64,000 nucleotides of DNA, from positions 1 to 64,000 of IMG/VR virus record IMGVR_UViG_3300022912_000005. One strand, written 5' to 3'. Under the pieces are notes generated by a model that saw only the letters and a program-made list of their open reading frames with translations, was not told where the DNA came from and did no database searches. A program made the translations under genes and the position numbers. This document shows, one piece after another, positions 49,690-59,492 of the stretch. This stretch comes from a virus. Each line of letters begins with the position of its first letter. Within the stretch, counting starts at the first letter, position 1.

Positions 49690-49719
49690 AGAAAAGTTGT
49701 TGACTTGCGACTTTTACCC

Positions 49720-49733
49720 TATATTTATATATA
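49720..49733 (+). promoter_or_regulatory. Candidate phage promoter motif (TATATTTATATATA) before the SSB gene
   Basis: Between 49690 and 49801. Preceded by GTTGACTTGCGACTTTTACCC, with TTGACT possibly acting as a -35-like element. Immediately downstream CACTAC (49734-49739) and GTAGTG (49749-49754) form a hairpin at the likely 5' end. Confidence 0.55.
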
Positions 49734-49807
49734 CACTACGAATTAAGTGTAGTGTCAATAAACAATAAATAATAAAATAAAAAATAATAACAATAGGAGT
49801 TATGATT

Positions 49808-50602
49808 ATGGATGTAAATGCCGCAATTAAAAAGTTACAAAAATTACAAAACGTTACGAGCACAGCAAAGAACATTTGGAAACCTACTGGAAAATCAACT
49901 GTTAGAATAGTACCTTATAAATTCAATAAGGATAACCCATTTCTTGAATTATATTTTCATTATAATTTAGGTGATAACAAAACACATCTTTCACCAGTAT
50001 CGTATGGTAGACCTGATCCGATTCAAGAGTATGCTGATAAACTAAAAGCTACTGGAGAAAAGCAAGATTTTGTTGAGGGAAGAAAGCTTGAACCTAAAAT
50101 GAGAACATTTTTACCAATCGTCGAAAGAGGAAAAGAAGATGAAGGTGTCAAATTTTGGGGATTTGGTAAAACAGTATATACAGAATTGTTAGGTACTATT
50201 GCTGATCCTGAATATGGTGATATTACACGAATTGAAGAAGGTCGTGATATTAACATTGAAAAGCAAACACCACAACAAGCAAACAATCAATATGGGAAAG
50301 TACTAATTAGAGTTAGTCCTAGAGTGTCACCATTACATGAGGATGCAACGGTAACTAAATCATTATTAGAAGATCAGCTTGATATTAATGATGTGTATGA
50401 GGAACCTTCATATGATGAGTTAGATAGATTATTTAAGAATCTAATATCTCCAGAAGATGATGATTCTAATGGATCAAATGGTGAGAGTACGGAATCACAT
50501 GCAGAACCTGCTGGTGATGTTGAAACTACACAACCTGCACAAGCAACAACCGATCCAACAGAAGTTGGTGATGCGTTTGAACAAGCGTTCGGATCAAAAT
50601 AA
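49808..50602 (+). CDS. Single-stranded DNA-binding protein (T4 gp32-like)
   Basis: ATG at 49808 is preferred to 49802 because AGGAG (49795-49799) then stands eight bases away. 264 aa, close to gp32 (301). Core sequence includes NIWKPTGKSTVRIVPYKFNK, NPFLELYFHYNLGDNKTHLS, PVSYGRPDPIQEYADKL and an acidic, Ser/Thr/Glu-rich C-terminus ending FEQAFGSK, typical of recruitment tails. No cysteine is present, so the structural zinc of T4 gp32 is missing. It has a strong hairpin terminator and its own promoter motif. Confidence 0.82.
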   Translation: MDVNAAIKKLQKLQNVTSTAKNIWKPTGKSTVRIVPYKFNKDNPFLELYFHYNLGDNKTHLSPVSYGRPDPIQEYADKLKATGEKQDFVEGRKLEPKMRTFLPIVERGKEDEGVKFWGFGKTVYTELLGTIADPEYGDITRIEEGRDINIEKQTPQQANNQYGKVLIRVSPRVSPLHEDATVTKSLLEDQLDINDVYEEPSYDELDRLFKNLISPEDDDSNGSNGESTESHAEPAGDVETTQPAQATTDPTEVGDAFEQAFGSK

Positions 50603-50635
50603 GGTTCACACTATAACCTCGTAGTTATGTAAACG

Positions 50636-50662
50636 AATATGCCCCCTTTGGGGGCATATTTT
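50636..50662 (+). terminator. Rho-independent terminator after the SSB gene
   Basis: AATATGCCCCC (50636-50646), loop TTT, GGGGGCATATT (50650-50660), followed by TT. Eleven-base perfect stem in a low-GC genome. Ends the SSB transcript before uvsX. Confidence 0.85.
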
Positions 50663-50697
50663 ACAACAATTTATAAATATATAATCAGGAGCTGTAT

Positions 50698-51798
50698 ATG
50701 TCAAAAACTAATACGGACACATTGGCTGGAGTCTTAGCCAATGATTTAAACAAACAATTTAAAGATAACGACAAAGTGGCGTTCTTTTTAGATGACGCAA
50801 AAGGATCACCTACTGATGTAGTTGATTTCGTTTCAACAGGATCATCAATTTTAGATTTAATAATTTCAAATAGAAAAAATGGTGGATTACCATACGGTAA
50901 AATAGTAGAGTTTCAAGGGTTAGAAGCATCAGGAAAATCATTAATATGTTCACATGTAATTGCTGAAGTACAGAAGCAGGATGGAATTGGTATATACATA
51001 GATACTGAATCTGCGGCATCTCAAGAGTTTTTAACTGCTATTGGAGTGGATAACAGTCAAATGTTATATTTGAGTTTTGATACGGTTGAAGATATTTTCA
51101 GTTCAATTGAAGCATTAGTAACAAGAATAAGATCATCAGATCGAGACAGAAAAGTTGTGATAGTGGTTGATTCTATATCAGCCGCATCAAGTAAAGTTGA
51201 AATGGAAGCTGATTTTGATCAAGCTGGTTGGGCAACTGCAAAAGCTATTATTATTTCAAAAGCTATGAGAAAATTAACACAAATGATTGCCAAACAAAAA
51301 ATATGCTTAATATTCACATCACAATTACGAATTAATCTTGGTGTATCATTTGGTGACAAATACATAACATCAGGTGGTAAAGCATTAGGATTTCATGCAT
51401 CAGTTATTGTTAGATTAACAAAATCATTAAAAATCAAAAACCCAAAAGGTGATATAATTGGAATTCAAGCGAAGGCTAAAATTCATAAAAATAGAATAGG
51501 ACCCCCATTACGAGAAACTACTATATTGATATATTTTGATCGTGGGATTGATGATATTAACGGATGGTTGCAATTTTTGAAGATTCGAAAGTTAGTAAAA
51601 TCAGGTGGGTCTTGGTACACAATTACACATCCAACTACAAAAGAAGACATTAAATTTCAAGCAAAAGATTGGGAAAATAAACTTAAAGATCCTGTATTGA
51701 AAAGTCATGTGTATGATATTATATGTGATGATTTAATATTAACATACAAAAAACGTGAAGATCGTAATTTAGATAATATTAACGTAGTAGATGAATGA
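50698..51798 (+). CDS. uvsX: RecA/UvsX-type recombinase
   Basis: 366 aa (T4 UvsX 391). Walker A GLEASGKS (74-81), Walker B VVIVVDSISAA, and the L2-type region FTSQLRINLGVSFGDKYITS with GGKALGFHASVIVRL. Ends with an acidic C-terminus. Acts in strand invasion for recombination-dependent replication and DNA repair. Strong SD (ATCAGGAGCTGTAT). Confidence 0.9.
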   Translation: MSKTNTDTLAGVLANDLNKQFKDNDKVAFFLDDAKGSPTDVVDFVSTGSSILDLIISNRKNGGLPYGKIVEFQGLEASGKSLICSHVIAEVQKQDGIGIYIDTESAASQEFLTAIGVDNSQMLYLSFDTVEDIFSSIEALVTRIRSSDRDRKVVIVVDSISAASSKVEMEADFDQAGWATAKAIIISKAMRKLTQMIAKQKICLIFTSQLRINLGVSFGDKYITSGGKALGFHASVIVRLTKSLKIKNPKGDIIGIQAKAKIHKNRIGPPLRETTILIYFDRGIDDINGWLQFLKIRKLVKSGGSWYTITHPTTKEDIKFQAKDWENKLKDPVLKSHVYDIICDDLILTYKKREDRNLDNINVVDE

Positions 51799-51805
51799 GT
51801 AATGA

Positions 51806-52810
51806 ATGAATGCTAATGATAATATCTTAATTGTAGACGGATTCAACACCTTCAAGAGAGTATTTGCAGTCAATAGCTCAGTTAATTCAATTGGTGAGCA
51901 TGTTGGTGGTATTGTTGGATTTTTATATTCATTACGTAAAGCGATAAATATAATCAATCCAAGTAGATGTATCATTGTATTTGATGGAAAAGATGGGTCT
52001 AAATATAGACGTAAAATATATCCAGAATATAAGATGAATAGACGTAATAAACATAGTTACAATCGACATAAACAGTTCAGCACGGGCGTATCAGAAGAAC
52101 AACAAATCATAAATGAATTGAGACATTTAATTACATATCTGGAAGTGTTACCATTAAACATAATATCAATAGATGGTATTGAAGCTGATGACACGATAGC
52201 ATATATAGTGAATACTCTATCTCATGATAAAAATAAAACAACAATAATGTCTACAGACAAAGATTTCTATCAATTAATCAATGATAACGTTATAGTGTGG
52301 AGCCCAACTAAAAATATATTAGTTACTAAAACTGAAGTAAATGATGAATTTGGTATTATTCCAGATAACTTTATTGTATTGAAAACATTAATTGGTGATA
52401 ATAGTGACAACATATCTGGTATAAAAGGTGCAGGGTCAAAGACAGTGAAGAAGTATTTTCCAGAGTTATTTACGAGTGATGTTATGGATATGAAAGAGTT
52501 TTTCAAATATGCAAAAGAATGTAGTGTAGATTCTAAATTAAAAATACATGATAATGTGATTAATAATATTGATATATTAAAAAGAAATTATATATTAATG
52601 CAACTAAAAAACCCACCAGTGAATAATAGAAATAAATTGAAAATAACAAACATAGTGAATGGAGATATACCAGAATTGATAAAATATAAATTGCAAGTTA
52701 CATTCTTACAAGATAATCTATCATCAAATATAAAGAATTTTGAATCATTTATTAGATCATTTAATATATTACATTTTAATGCATGTGATCATAATAAAAA
52801 TATAACATGA
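51806..52810 (+). CDS. 5'-3' exonuclease / RNase H (T4 Rnh-like, FEN family)
   Basis: Acidic cluster motifs: NILIVDGFNTF (Asp11), IVFDGKDGSKYRRKIYPEYK, DGIEADDTIAYIV, MSTDKDFYQLI and IGDNSDNISGIKGAGSKTVK, the last being the helix-three-turn-helix DNA-binding motif. 334 aa, near T4 RNase H (305). Removes RNA primers at Okazaki fragment ends. Overlaps the helicase gene by four bases (ATGA). Confidence 0.87.
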   Translation: MNANDNILIVDGFNTFKRVFAVNSSVNSIGEHVGGIVGFLYSLRKAINIINPSRCIIVFDGKDGSKYRRKIYPEYKMNRRNKHSYNRHKQFSTGVSEEQQIINELRHLITYLEVLPLNIISIDGIEADDTIAYIVNTLSHDKNKTTIMSTDKDFYQLINDNVIVWSPTKNILVTKTEVNDEFGIIPDNFIVLKTLIGDNSDNISGIKGAGSKTVKKYFPELFTSDVMDMKEFFKYAKECSVDSKLKIHDNVINNIDILKRNYILMQLKNPPVNNRNKLKITNIVNGDIPELIKYKLQVTFLQDNLSSNIKNFESFIRSFNILHFNACDHNKNIT

Positions 52811-54162
52811 AAAATATAGAATACTTAAAATATGGTTACAATTTCCAAATAAAATTAATTGTTGCACTGATGCTTGATAGAACGTTTTTAGAACAGATAT
52901 ATGATATATTGGATGTTAAATTAATAGAAGCTGAATCATTGAAATGGATATTTAAAAAAATGAAAACATATTTTGAAAAATATCAAAAGTCAATTACATT
53001 TGATATATTTAAAATTGAAATGGAAACAGATAAAGTATCTGATATAATAAAAAGTGACATTATAGATAAGCTACGAGATGTACATAAAAATTACAATGCT
53101 ACAGATTTGGATTTTATAAAAGATAAATCAGTTGAATTTTTTAAAAATCAAAATTTAAAAGGTGCAATAGTTGAGACTGCATCATTGATGGAAAACACAT
53201 CACAAGATTATGATAAAATAAGAACAATAATAAATAACGCATTAAATGCGGGAACAGAGAGAAACATAGGACATGAATATTTAACAATGATAACAGAAAG
53301 ATATGATGAAGAAAACAGAAATACAATACCAACACCCTGGTCACATTTTAATGAGGCTATGGATGGTGGTTTAAGTGCTGGTGAATTAGGTGTGATAGTT
53401 GCACCAAGTGGAGTTGGTAAGAGTTGGATATTACAAGCAATGGCGGCTCATATGATACAAGAAGGCAAGGATGTGGTGTATTACACAATGGAATTAAATG
53501 AGATATATGTTGGTAAACGAGTTGATAGTATATTGAGTGGAATAAATTATCAAGAATTAAAATATCGTGAAGATGAAATTCACCCGATAGTTAATAAAAT
53601 ACCAGGTAAGTTAACGATTAAATATTTTCCAACAAAGTATCCAACAGCACATACATTGTTGGCACATACTAAAAAATTAAGAGCAATGGGAATTGGATGT
53701 GATGCTATAATAGTCGATTATGCAGATATTATTAAAGATGCACAAGCCAATACTGAAATGAGACATGCATTAGGTAATATATATGAAGATTTGAGAGGTA
53801 TTGCTGGTGAATTAGAAGTACCTATGTGGACAGCATCACAAGCAAATAAGAGTGCATTACAAGATGACATAATTGAAGCTGAAAGAATTGCAGAATCATA
53901 TCAAAAGATAATGACAGCAGATTTTGTATTATCATTATCACGACATAAAGAAGATAAGATTGCAAATACTGGAAGGTTTCATGTTATAAAGAATAGATTT
54001 GGGCCTGATGGGATGTCATATAGTGCTGAAATTGATACCAATAAAGGTTATATACGAATATTAAAAGCATATAATGAAGTAAAGACGCTATCTCCAACAG
54101 AAACTAAAGCTTATCATGGAAAACGTCATAAAGAAATATTTGGTAAAGCTACTAGGAGTTAA
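52807..54162 (+). CDS. Replicative DNA helicase (DnaB/T4 gp41-like)
   Basis: 451 aa (gp41 475). N-terminal helical domain, then SHFNEAMDGGLSAGELGVIV, Walker A APSGVGKS (~199-206), DVVYYTMELNE, Walker B DAIIVDYADI, and MWTASQANKSALQDDIIEAE plus RFHVIKNRFGPDGM, the RecA-fold DnaB family motifs including arginine finger region. Unwinds the replication fork on the lagging strand. No primase-fused domain; no separate primase is seen in this window. Confidence 0.88.
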   Translation: MKNIEYLKYGYNFQIKLIVALMLDRTFLEQIYDILDVKLIEAESLKWIFKKMKTYFEKYQKSITFDIFKIEMETDKVSDIIKSDIIDKLRDVHKNYNATDLDFIKDKSVEFFKNQNLKGAIVETASLMENTSQDYDKIRTIINNALNAGTERNIGHEYLTMITERYDEENRNTIPTPWSHFNEAMDGGLSAGELGVIVAPSGVGKSWILQAMAAHMIQEGKDVVYYTMELNEIYVGKRVDSILSGINYQELKYREDEIHPIVNKIPGKLTIKYFPTKYPTAHTLLAHTKKLRAMGIGCDAIIVDYADIIKDAQANTEMRHALGNIYEDLRGIAGELEVPMWTASQANKSALQDDIIEAERIAESYQKIMTADFVLSLSRHKEDKIANTGRFHVIKNRFGPDGMSYSAEIDTNKGYIRILKAYNEVKTLSPTETKAYHGKRHKEIFGKATRS

Positions 54163-54167
54163 AGAAT

Positions 54168-56189
54168 ATGAATATAAAATCATTTAAATTATCAAAACAA
54201 TTTGTTGAAAGATATAAGAAAATAAATCCAGAATTTGGATTTGATGGTCTTGGTGAATTAGTGTACATGAGAACCTATTCAAGAATTAAAGACGATGGTA
54301 CAAATGAAGTGTGGTGGGAAACTGTACAACGTGTGGTTGAAGGAACCTACACCATGCAAAAGAATCATATTGAAAATTCTAATTTGGGTTGGAATGCATG
54401 GAGAGCACAGAAATCAGCACAAGAGATGTACAGACGAATATTCACTATGAAGTTTTTACCACCAGGTCGTGGATTGTGGGCAATGGGAACACCAATAACA
54501 GAGGAACGTGGATTATATGCCGCATTAAATAATTGTGCATTTGTTTCAACCAAAACATTAAAAGAAGATTTGTCAAAACCATTTTGTTTTTTGATGGATG
54601 CATCAATGTTAGGAGTTGGTGTTGGTTTTGATGTGAGAGGTGCTGAACAAATAATCATTAAACCACCTAGAGTATCATCATTAAAAGAGAAATATGTTGT
54701 TCCAGATGATCGTGAAGGTTGGGTTGAAAGTTTGAAATTATTACTTGATAGTTATTTCATGGGTACTGGTGAAATTGAATTTGATTATTCATTAATTAGA
54801 GCTGAAGGTGCTTTAATTAAAGGATTTGGTGGAGTGAGTAGTGGTGCAGGACCATTAAAAAAAGTACACAAAGACATTCGAAGAGTATTGAACGGTAATA
54901 TTGATGATCCAATAACGATTACCACGATTGTTGATATTATGAATTTAATTGGAACATGTGTTGTAGCTGGTAACGTGAGAAGAAGTGCTGAGATTGTATT
55001 TGGTGAAGCTACTAATGATGAATATATCAATTTAAAAAATTATGAAATGAATCCAGAACGAGAAGAATATGGTTGGACATCAAACAATTCAGTATTTGCT
55101 AATGTAGATACTGATTATTCACAGTTTGTTGATAGAATATGTGACAATGGTGAGCCTGGGATATTTTGGTTAGATAATGCAAGAAAATATGGTAGAATGT
55201 CAAATGGTCCAGACAACAAAGACTTTCGAGCTGATGGTACAAATCCATGTGCAGAGCAAGTATTAGAATCGTATGAATTATGTTGTTTGGTTGAAACATT
55301 TCCAGATAGACATGAATCATTAGATGATTTTTTAACTACTCTTAAATATGCATATTTATATGCAAAGACGGTGACTCTTGGTAAAACTCAATGGTCTGAC
55401 ACAAATAGAGTGATGTTGAGAAATAGAAGAATTGGATGCAGTGTGAGTGGAGTGGCACAATTTATATCACATCAGGGATTAACTACATTAAAGAAATGGT
55501 TAGATGTTGGATATAATGCAATTAAAGAGTGGGATGAGAAATATTCTGATTGGTTTGCAATACCAAAAAGCATTAGAGTTTCAAGTGTGAAACCAAGTGG
55601 TACAATCTCATTATTAGCTGGTGCAACACCAGGAATTCATTATCCAGAGAGTAGATTTTATATACGTCGAATTAGATTATCAAATACAAGCAAATTATTA
55701 ACACCATTGAAGAGAGCTGGATATGTTATTGAACCTGCATTTGGTAGTGAAGATTCTACAGTTGTAGTTGAGATTCCAATTGATGTTGGTGAAGGAGTAA
55801 GAACGTTAGATGACGTGGGGATGTATGAGCAATTATCATTGGCGGCATTTATGCAGAAGTATTGGTCTGATAATTCAGTAAGTTGTACAATTACATTTGA
55901 TAGGGAGACTGAAGGACCACTAATTGAACAAGCATTGAATTATTTTCAATATCAATTAAAGAGTGTTTCATTCTTACCAAAATTAGACAATACTACATAT
56001 AAACAAATGCCATATGAACATATAACTGAAGATGATTATAATACAATTACTAAGAAGATCAAGAAATTGAATTTCAAAAGCGTTAAAGGAAATGAAGCTG
56101 AGATTGATAGATTTTGTACAACAGATTATTGTGAATTAGGATCAGAAATTAGTGAAATAAAATCAACACAAAATGTAGGAAAAAAATAG
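54168..56189 (+). CDS. nrdJ: Class II (B12-dependent) ribonucleotide reductase, monomeric type
   Basis: 673 aa, like the monomeric RTPR enzymes (739 in Lactobacillus). Key cysteines: NNCAF (~123) and ELCCL (~371) for the redox pair, TNPCAEQ (~361) for the thiyl-radical cysteine with the N-x-C-x-E loop, and FCTTDYC near the C-terminus (Cys-x4-Cys) for re-reduction by thioredoxin. No radical-storing subunit gene is adjacent, and class II enzymes need only cobalamin. It supplies dNTPs in the operon with dUTPase and DNA polymerase. Confidence 0.87.
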   Translation: MNIKSFKLSKQFVERYKKINPEFGFDGLGELVYMRTYSRIKDDGTNEVWWETVQRVVEGTYTMQKNHIENSNLGWNAWRAQKSAQEMYRRIFTMKFLPPGRGLWAMGTPITEERGLYAALNNCAFVSTKTLKEDLSKPFCFLMDASMLGVGVGFDVRGAEQIIIKPPRVSSLKEKYVVPDDREGWVESLKLLLDSYFMGTGEIEFDYSLIRAEGALIKGFGGVSSGAGPLKKVHKDIRRVLNGNIDDPITITTIVDIMNLIGTCVVAGNVRRSAEIVFGEATNDEYINLKNYEMNPEREEYGWTSNNSVFANVDTDYSQFVDRICDNGEPGIFWLDNARKYGRMSNGPDNKDFRADGTNPCAEQVLESYELCCLVETFPDRHESLDDFLTTLKYAYLYAKTVTLGKTQWSDTNRVMLRNRRIGCSVSGVAQFISHQGLTTLKKWLDVGYNAIKEWDEKYSDWFAIPKSIRVSSVKPSGTISLLAGATPGIHYPESRFYIRRIRLSNTSKLLTPLKRAGYVIEPAFGSEDSTVVVEIPIDVGEGVRTLDDVGMYEQLSLAAFMQKYWSDNSVSCTITFDRETEGPLIEQALNYFQYQLKSVSFLPKLDNTTYKQMPYEHITEDDYNTITKKIKKLNFKSVKGNEAEIDRFCTTDYCELGSEISEIKSTQNVGKK

Positions 56190-56191
56190 AT

Positions 56192-56614
56192 ATGGAATTA
56201 AAAGTGAAAAGATTAACTCGACATGCTAGATTACCAGAAAAAGCACATGCTGATGATTTGGGGTATGATATATTTTCATCAGAACCTTATCAATTTGAAC
56301 CTGGTGATATTAGAACAATAAAGACTGGAATATGTATATCACCAAATAATAATTCATATGGGTGTATTATCAAAGATAGAAGCTCACTTGCTATGAAAGG
56401 GATGTTTGTACATGCTGGTATTATTGATGCTGGATATAGAGGTGAGGTAAAAATACTATTTCATAATGCATCAAAGAAGGCATATCAAATCGATACTGGT
56501 GATAAAGTTGCACAGTTGATTCCACATAAGATTATCAATTTTACAATTACTGATCAATATGATCTACATAACACAAAAAGAGGAGCTAAAGGCTTTGGAA
56601 GTACAGGTAAATGA
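56192..56614 (+). CDS. dut: dUTP diphosphatase
   Basis: 140 aa with all five trimeric dUTPase motifs: ADDLGYDIFSS (I), IKDRSSLAMKG (II), GIIDAGYRGEVKI (III, with the uracil-binding beta-hairpin Tyr), GDKVAQLI (IV) and RGAKGFGSTG (V). Converts dUTP to dUMP, keeping uracil out of phage DNA and feeding dTMP synthesis. Three bases after the reductase stop; overlaps the next gene. Confidence 0.93.
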   Translation: MELKVKRLTRHARLPEKAHADDLGYDIFSSEPYQFEPGDIRTIKTGICISPNNNSYGCIIKDRSSLAMKGMFVHAGIIDAGYRGEVKILFHNASKKAYQIDTGDKVAQLIPHKIINFTITDQYDLHNTKRGAKGFGSTGK

Positions 56615-56955
56615 ATATGGCAGTAGGTGATCCAACATGCCCAAAGTGTGGATTTTATTATGCACATACATATGATATTATGAATGGGCATCATGTATGT
56701 GTAATTGTGAATAAATCGGATAATAAAGATGATACAGTTGCAACAAAAATAGAACCAATACCACACGGTAAAGGTCCAAATATTCATGATCTATTGAAAG
56801 TTGATATTGAGGAACGTGCAATATTAGGAGAAAATAGATATGGAGAAAAATTAAAGCCATTCAATGGCAGAGAGGTACTAGTAGATGCATATCAAGAAGC
56901 TCTTGATTTGTCAGTATATCTACGACAATTAATATATGAAAAATATGGAGAATAA
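56611..56955 (+). CDS. Zinc-finger plus MazG-like helical protein (114 aa)
   Basis: Overlaps dut by four bases (ATG at 56611 or 56617). N-terminus CPKCGFYYAHTYDIMNGHHVC is a small zinc motif. C-terminal half EERAILGENRYGEKLKPFNG then REVLVDAYQEALDLSVYLRQ fits an all-alpha NTP-pyrophosphohydrolase-like family (the NGR-x-x-L-x-D-A-Y-x-E-A-L-D pattern) common in phages and actinobacteria. Location between dut and polymerase suggests nucleotide-pool work, perhaps on modified or non-canonical dNTPs; this is inference. Confidence 0.65.
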   Translation: MNMAVGDPTCPKCGFYYAHTYDIMNGHHVCVIVNKSDNKDDTVATKIEPIPHGKGPNIHDLLKVDIEERAILGENRYGEKLKPFNGREVLVDAYQEALDLSVYLRQLIYEKYGE

Positions 56956-56962
56956 AAAATAA

Positions 56963-59479
56963 ATGTATCAAAATATACACATTACAAGATTAAAAAACGC
57001 ATATAAAGTTCATCTATGGGATGATGCTGATGGATATTCAGAATATATACACAAAACATATGCATACGTAAAAAATACTAAGGGTAAATATCTATCATTA
57101 TATGGTGATAAAGTTAAAAAGGTTGACCATTGGAGTAAAGAAGACTTACAAGCAGGTAAGATATTTGAAAGTGATATCCCACCAGAAACACGAGTCTTAA
57201 TTGATAAATATGGTGAATCTGATGAAGTATCAATTAATCATAGAGAATTATATTTTGATATAGAAACTGAAGTAACACAAGGATTTCCTGATAAAAATAG
57301 AGTGGATAATAAAATAACATCAATAGCATTATATGATAAATCAAAAGATGCATATTGTGTATTTATCACATCAGAAGATAATTTAAATTATATAGAAGAT
57401 AATGTAACGGTGGAATCGTTTGATACTGAAGAATTAATGTTACATCGATTTTATGAAGAATATGTGACAATATCACCTACCATATTGAGTGGTTGGAATA
57501 TTGATGGATTTGATGTTCCATATTTATATAATAGAACGAATAGATTGTTTGGTGAAGAATATGCAAATTCACTATCTCCCATCGGAATTGTTCAATATAA
57601 TGAGTATAGTGATACATATAAAATTGCAGGAGTATCTTGTTTGGATTATTTAGCATTATATAAAAAGTTTGCAATTAAACAACAATCTTCATATCAATTG
57701 GGTGCCATTGGTCAACTTGAGGTTGACACAGGTAAGATTGAATATAGAGGATCATTGAATGATCTATATAAAAATGATATTAAAAAGTTTATTAAATATA
57801 ACTTAAATGATGTTGTAATTATTAAAAAATTAGATGATAAATTAAAATATATTGAAATTGCTATGGGTATTGCTCACATTGGACATGTGCCATATGATAC
57901 CATATATCATAGTAGTAGATATCTTGATGGTGCAATTCTTACATATTTGAAGAAAAATAATATAATAGCACCGAATAGAAAACAAATAACAAAAGAAGCT
58001 AAAGATTCACATTTCAGTGGTGCATATGTAAAAGAACCAATTCCTGGTAGATATGATTGGGTATATGATTTGGATTTGACATCAATGTATCCAAGCATAA
58101 TTATGTCATTAAATATATCACCAGAAACTAAAATAGGTAAATTTGAAAATTGGGATGATACATCTCTCATTGATGAAAATAAAGATGATCATATATTTAT
58201 AAAAACCGATGGTACTAAATATGAATTGACACATAGTAAGATGAGGGAAATACTTGATAATAACGAGATGACCATTTCATCAAATGGAGTGATGTATGAT
58301 AATGATCGAGTAGGAGTGATTCCTACAATATTGAACACTTGGTTTGATCAACGAGTGCATTATAGAAAGTTAATGGCACAATATGATGAGTCTGGTGATA
58401 TTAAACAGAGAGATTTTTATGATAAACGTCAACATGTTCAAAAGATTATATTGAATAGTTTGTATGGTGTATTAGGATTATCAGTATTTAGATTTTATGA
58501 TATTGATAATGCTGAGGCAACTACATTGACTGGTCAAGCTCTTATTAAATATACTCAAAAGATGGCTAATTATTATTATAATAATGAATTGAACGATGAT
58601 AAGGATCATGTAATATATACAGATACTGATTCAATATATTGTTCTGCTGTACCAATAATAAAGAATAGATTTCCTAATATAGATGTGTCAGATGATAAAA
58701 TTATGACAGAAAAAATATTGGATGTAACATCAAATGTGCAAACATTTATTAATAAAAGTTATGATATGTTTGCTGATAAACTTTTAAACTGTAAATCGCA
58801 TAAATTTAACATAAAGCAAGAAGTGATTTCAAAATCAGCATTTTGGGTTACTAAAAAAAGATATGGTCAATGGATTATAAATGATGGTGGGACTCCATGT
58901 AATAAATTAGATGTTAAAGGACTTGATATTGTTAAAAGTAATTTCCCAGTATCATTCAGAGGTATTATGACTAAATTGTTAAATGGGATATTAAATCATG
59001 ATCCTAAATCTCAGATAGATGATATGTTATCAAATTTTAAAATGAAAATGAAAACATTACCATTAAGTGATATTGCATCTCCAACTGGAGTAAATAATAT
59101 GAAAAAATTTAAACATAAACCTAGGACAATATATAATTCAAATATGATATTCACGAAGACTAAAAAAGGAGCACCAGCTCATGTCAAAGCTGCTATAGTT
59201 TATAATGATTTATTGGAATATTTTAAACTTACGAATATAGTACCAATTACTAGTTCAGATAAGATAAGATGGGTATATTTAATAGAAAATCCTCTAAACA
59301 TAGAACAGATTGCATTTAAGGGATATGATGACCCTGAAGAAATCATGAGTTATATTAATATGTATGTTGATCGTAATAAAATATTTAACAAATTATTGCA
59401 GAAAAAGATAGACATGTTTTATGATAGCATGAGTTGGGTATTTGTTGATACTCAAAATACATTAGAACGTTTTTTTTAA
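56963..59479 (+). CDS. DNA polymerase, family B (T4 gp43-like)
   Basis: 838 aa. 3'-5' exonuclease motifs: YFDIETE (99, 101), NIDGFDVPYLYN and YNLNDVVIIKKLDDK. Polymerase motifs: DLDLTSMYPSIIMSLN (A, ~370), QKIILNSLYGVLGLS (B, ~493), YTDTDSIY (C, ~551) and KKRYGQW (~633). Ends with a 'KIDMFYDS...LERFF' tail, corresponding to the clamp-binding C-terminal peptide. Leading- and lagging-strand replicase. Confidence 0.93.
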   Translation: MYQNIHITRLKNAYKVHLWDDADGYSEYIHKTYAYVKNTKGKYLSLYGDKVKKVDHWSKEDLQAGKIFESDIPPETRVLIDKYGESDEVSINHRELYFDIETEVTQGFPDKNRVDNKITSIALYDKSKDAYCVFITSEDNLNYIEDNVTVESFDTEELMLHRFYEEYVTISPTILSGWNIDGFDVPYLYNRTNRLFGEEYANSLSPIGIVQYNEYSDTYKIAGVSCLDYLALYKKFAIKQQSSYQLGAIGQLEVDTGKIEYRGSLNDLYKNDIKKFIKYNLNDVVIIKKLDDKLKYIEIAMGIAHIGHVPYDTIYHSSRYLDGAILTYLKKNNIIAPNRKQITKEAKDSHFSGAYVKEPIPGRYDWVYDLDLTSMYPSIIMSLNISPETKIGKFENWDDTSLIDENKDDHIFIKTDGTKYELTHSKMREILDNNEMTISSNGVMYDNDRVGVIPTILNTWFDQRVHYRKLMAQYDESGDIKQRDFYDKRQHVQKIILNSLYGVLGLSVFRFYDIDNAEATTLTGQALIKYTQKMANYYYNNELNDDKDHVIYTDTDSIYCSAVPIIKNRFPNIDVSDDKIMTEKILDVTSNVQTFINKSYDMFADKLLNCKSHKFNIKQEVISKSAFWVTKKRYGQWIINDGGTPCNKLDVKGLDIVKSNFPVSFRGIMTKLLNGILNHDPKSQIDDMLSNFKMKMKTLPLSDIASPTGVNNMKKFKHKPRTIYNSNMIFTKTKKGAPAHVKAAIVYNDLLEYFKLTNIVPITSSDKIRWVYLIENPLNIEQIAFKGYDDPEEIMSYINMYVDRNKIFNKLLQKKIDMFYDSMSWVFVDTQNTLERFF

Positions 59480-59492
59480 AAAAGGAGTTAAC

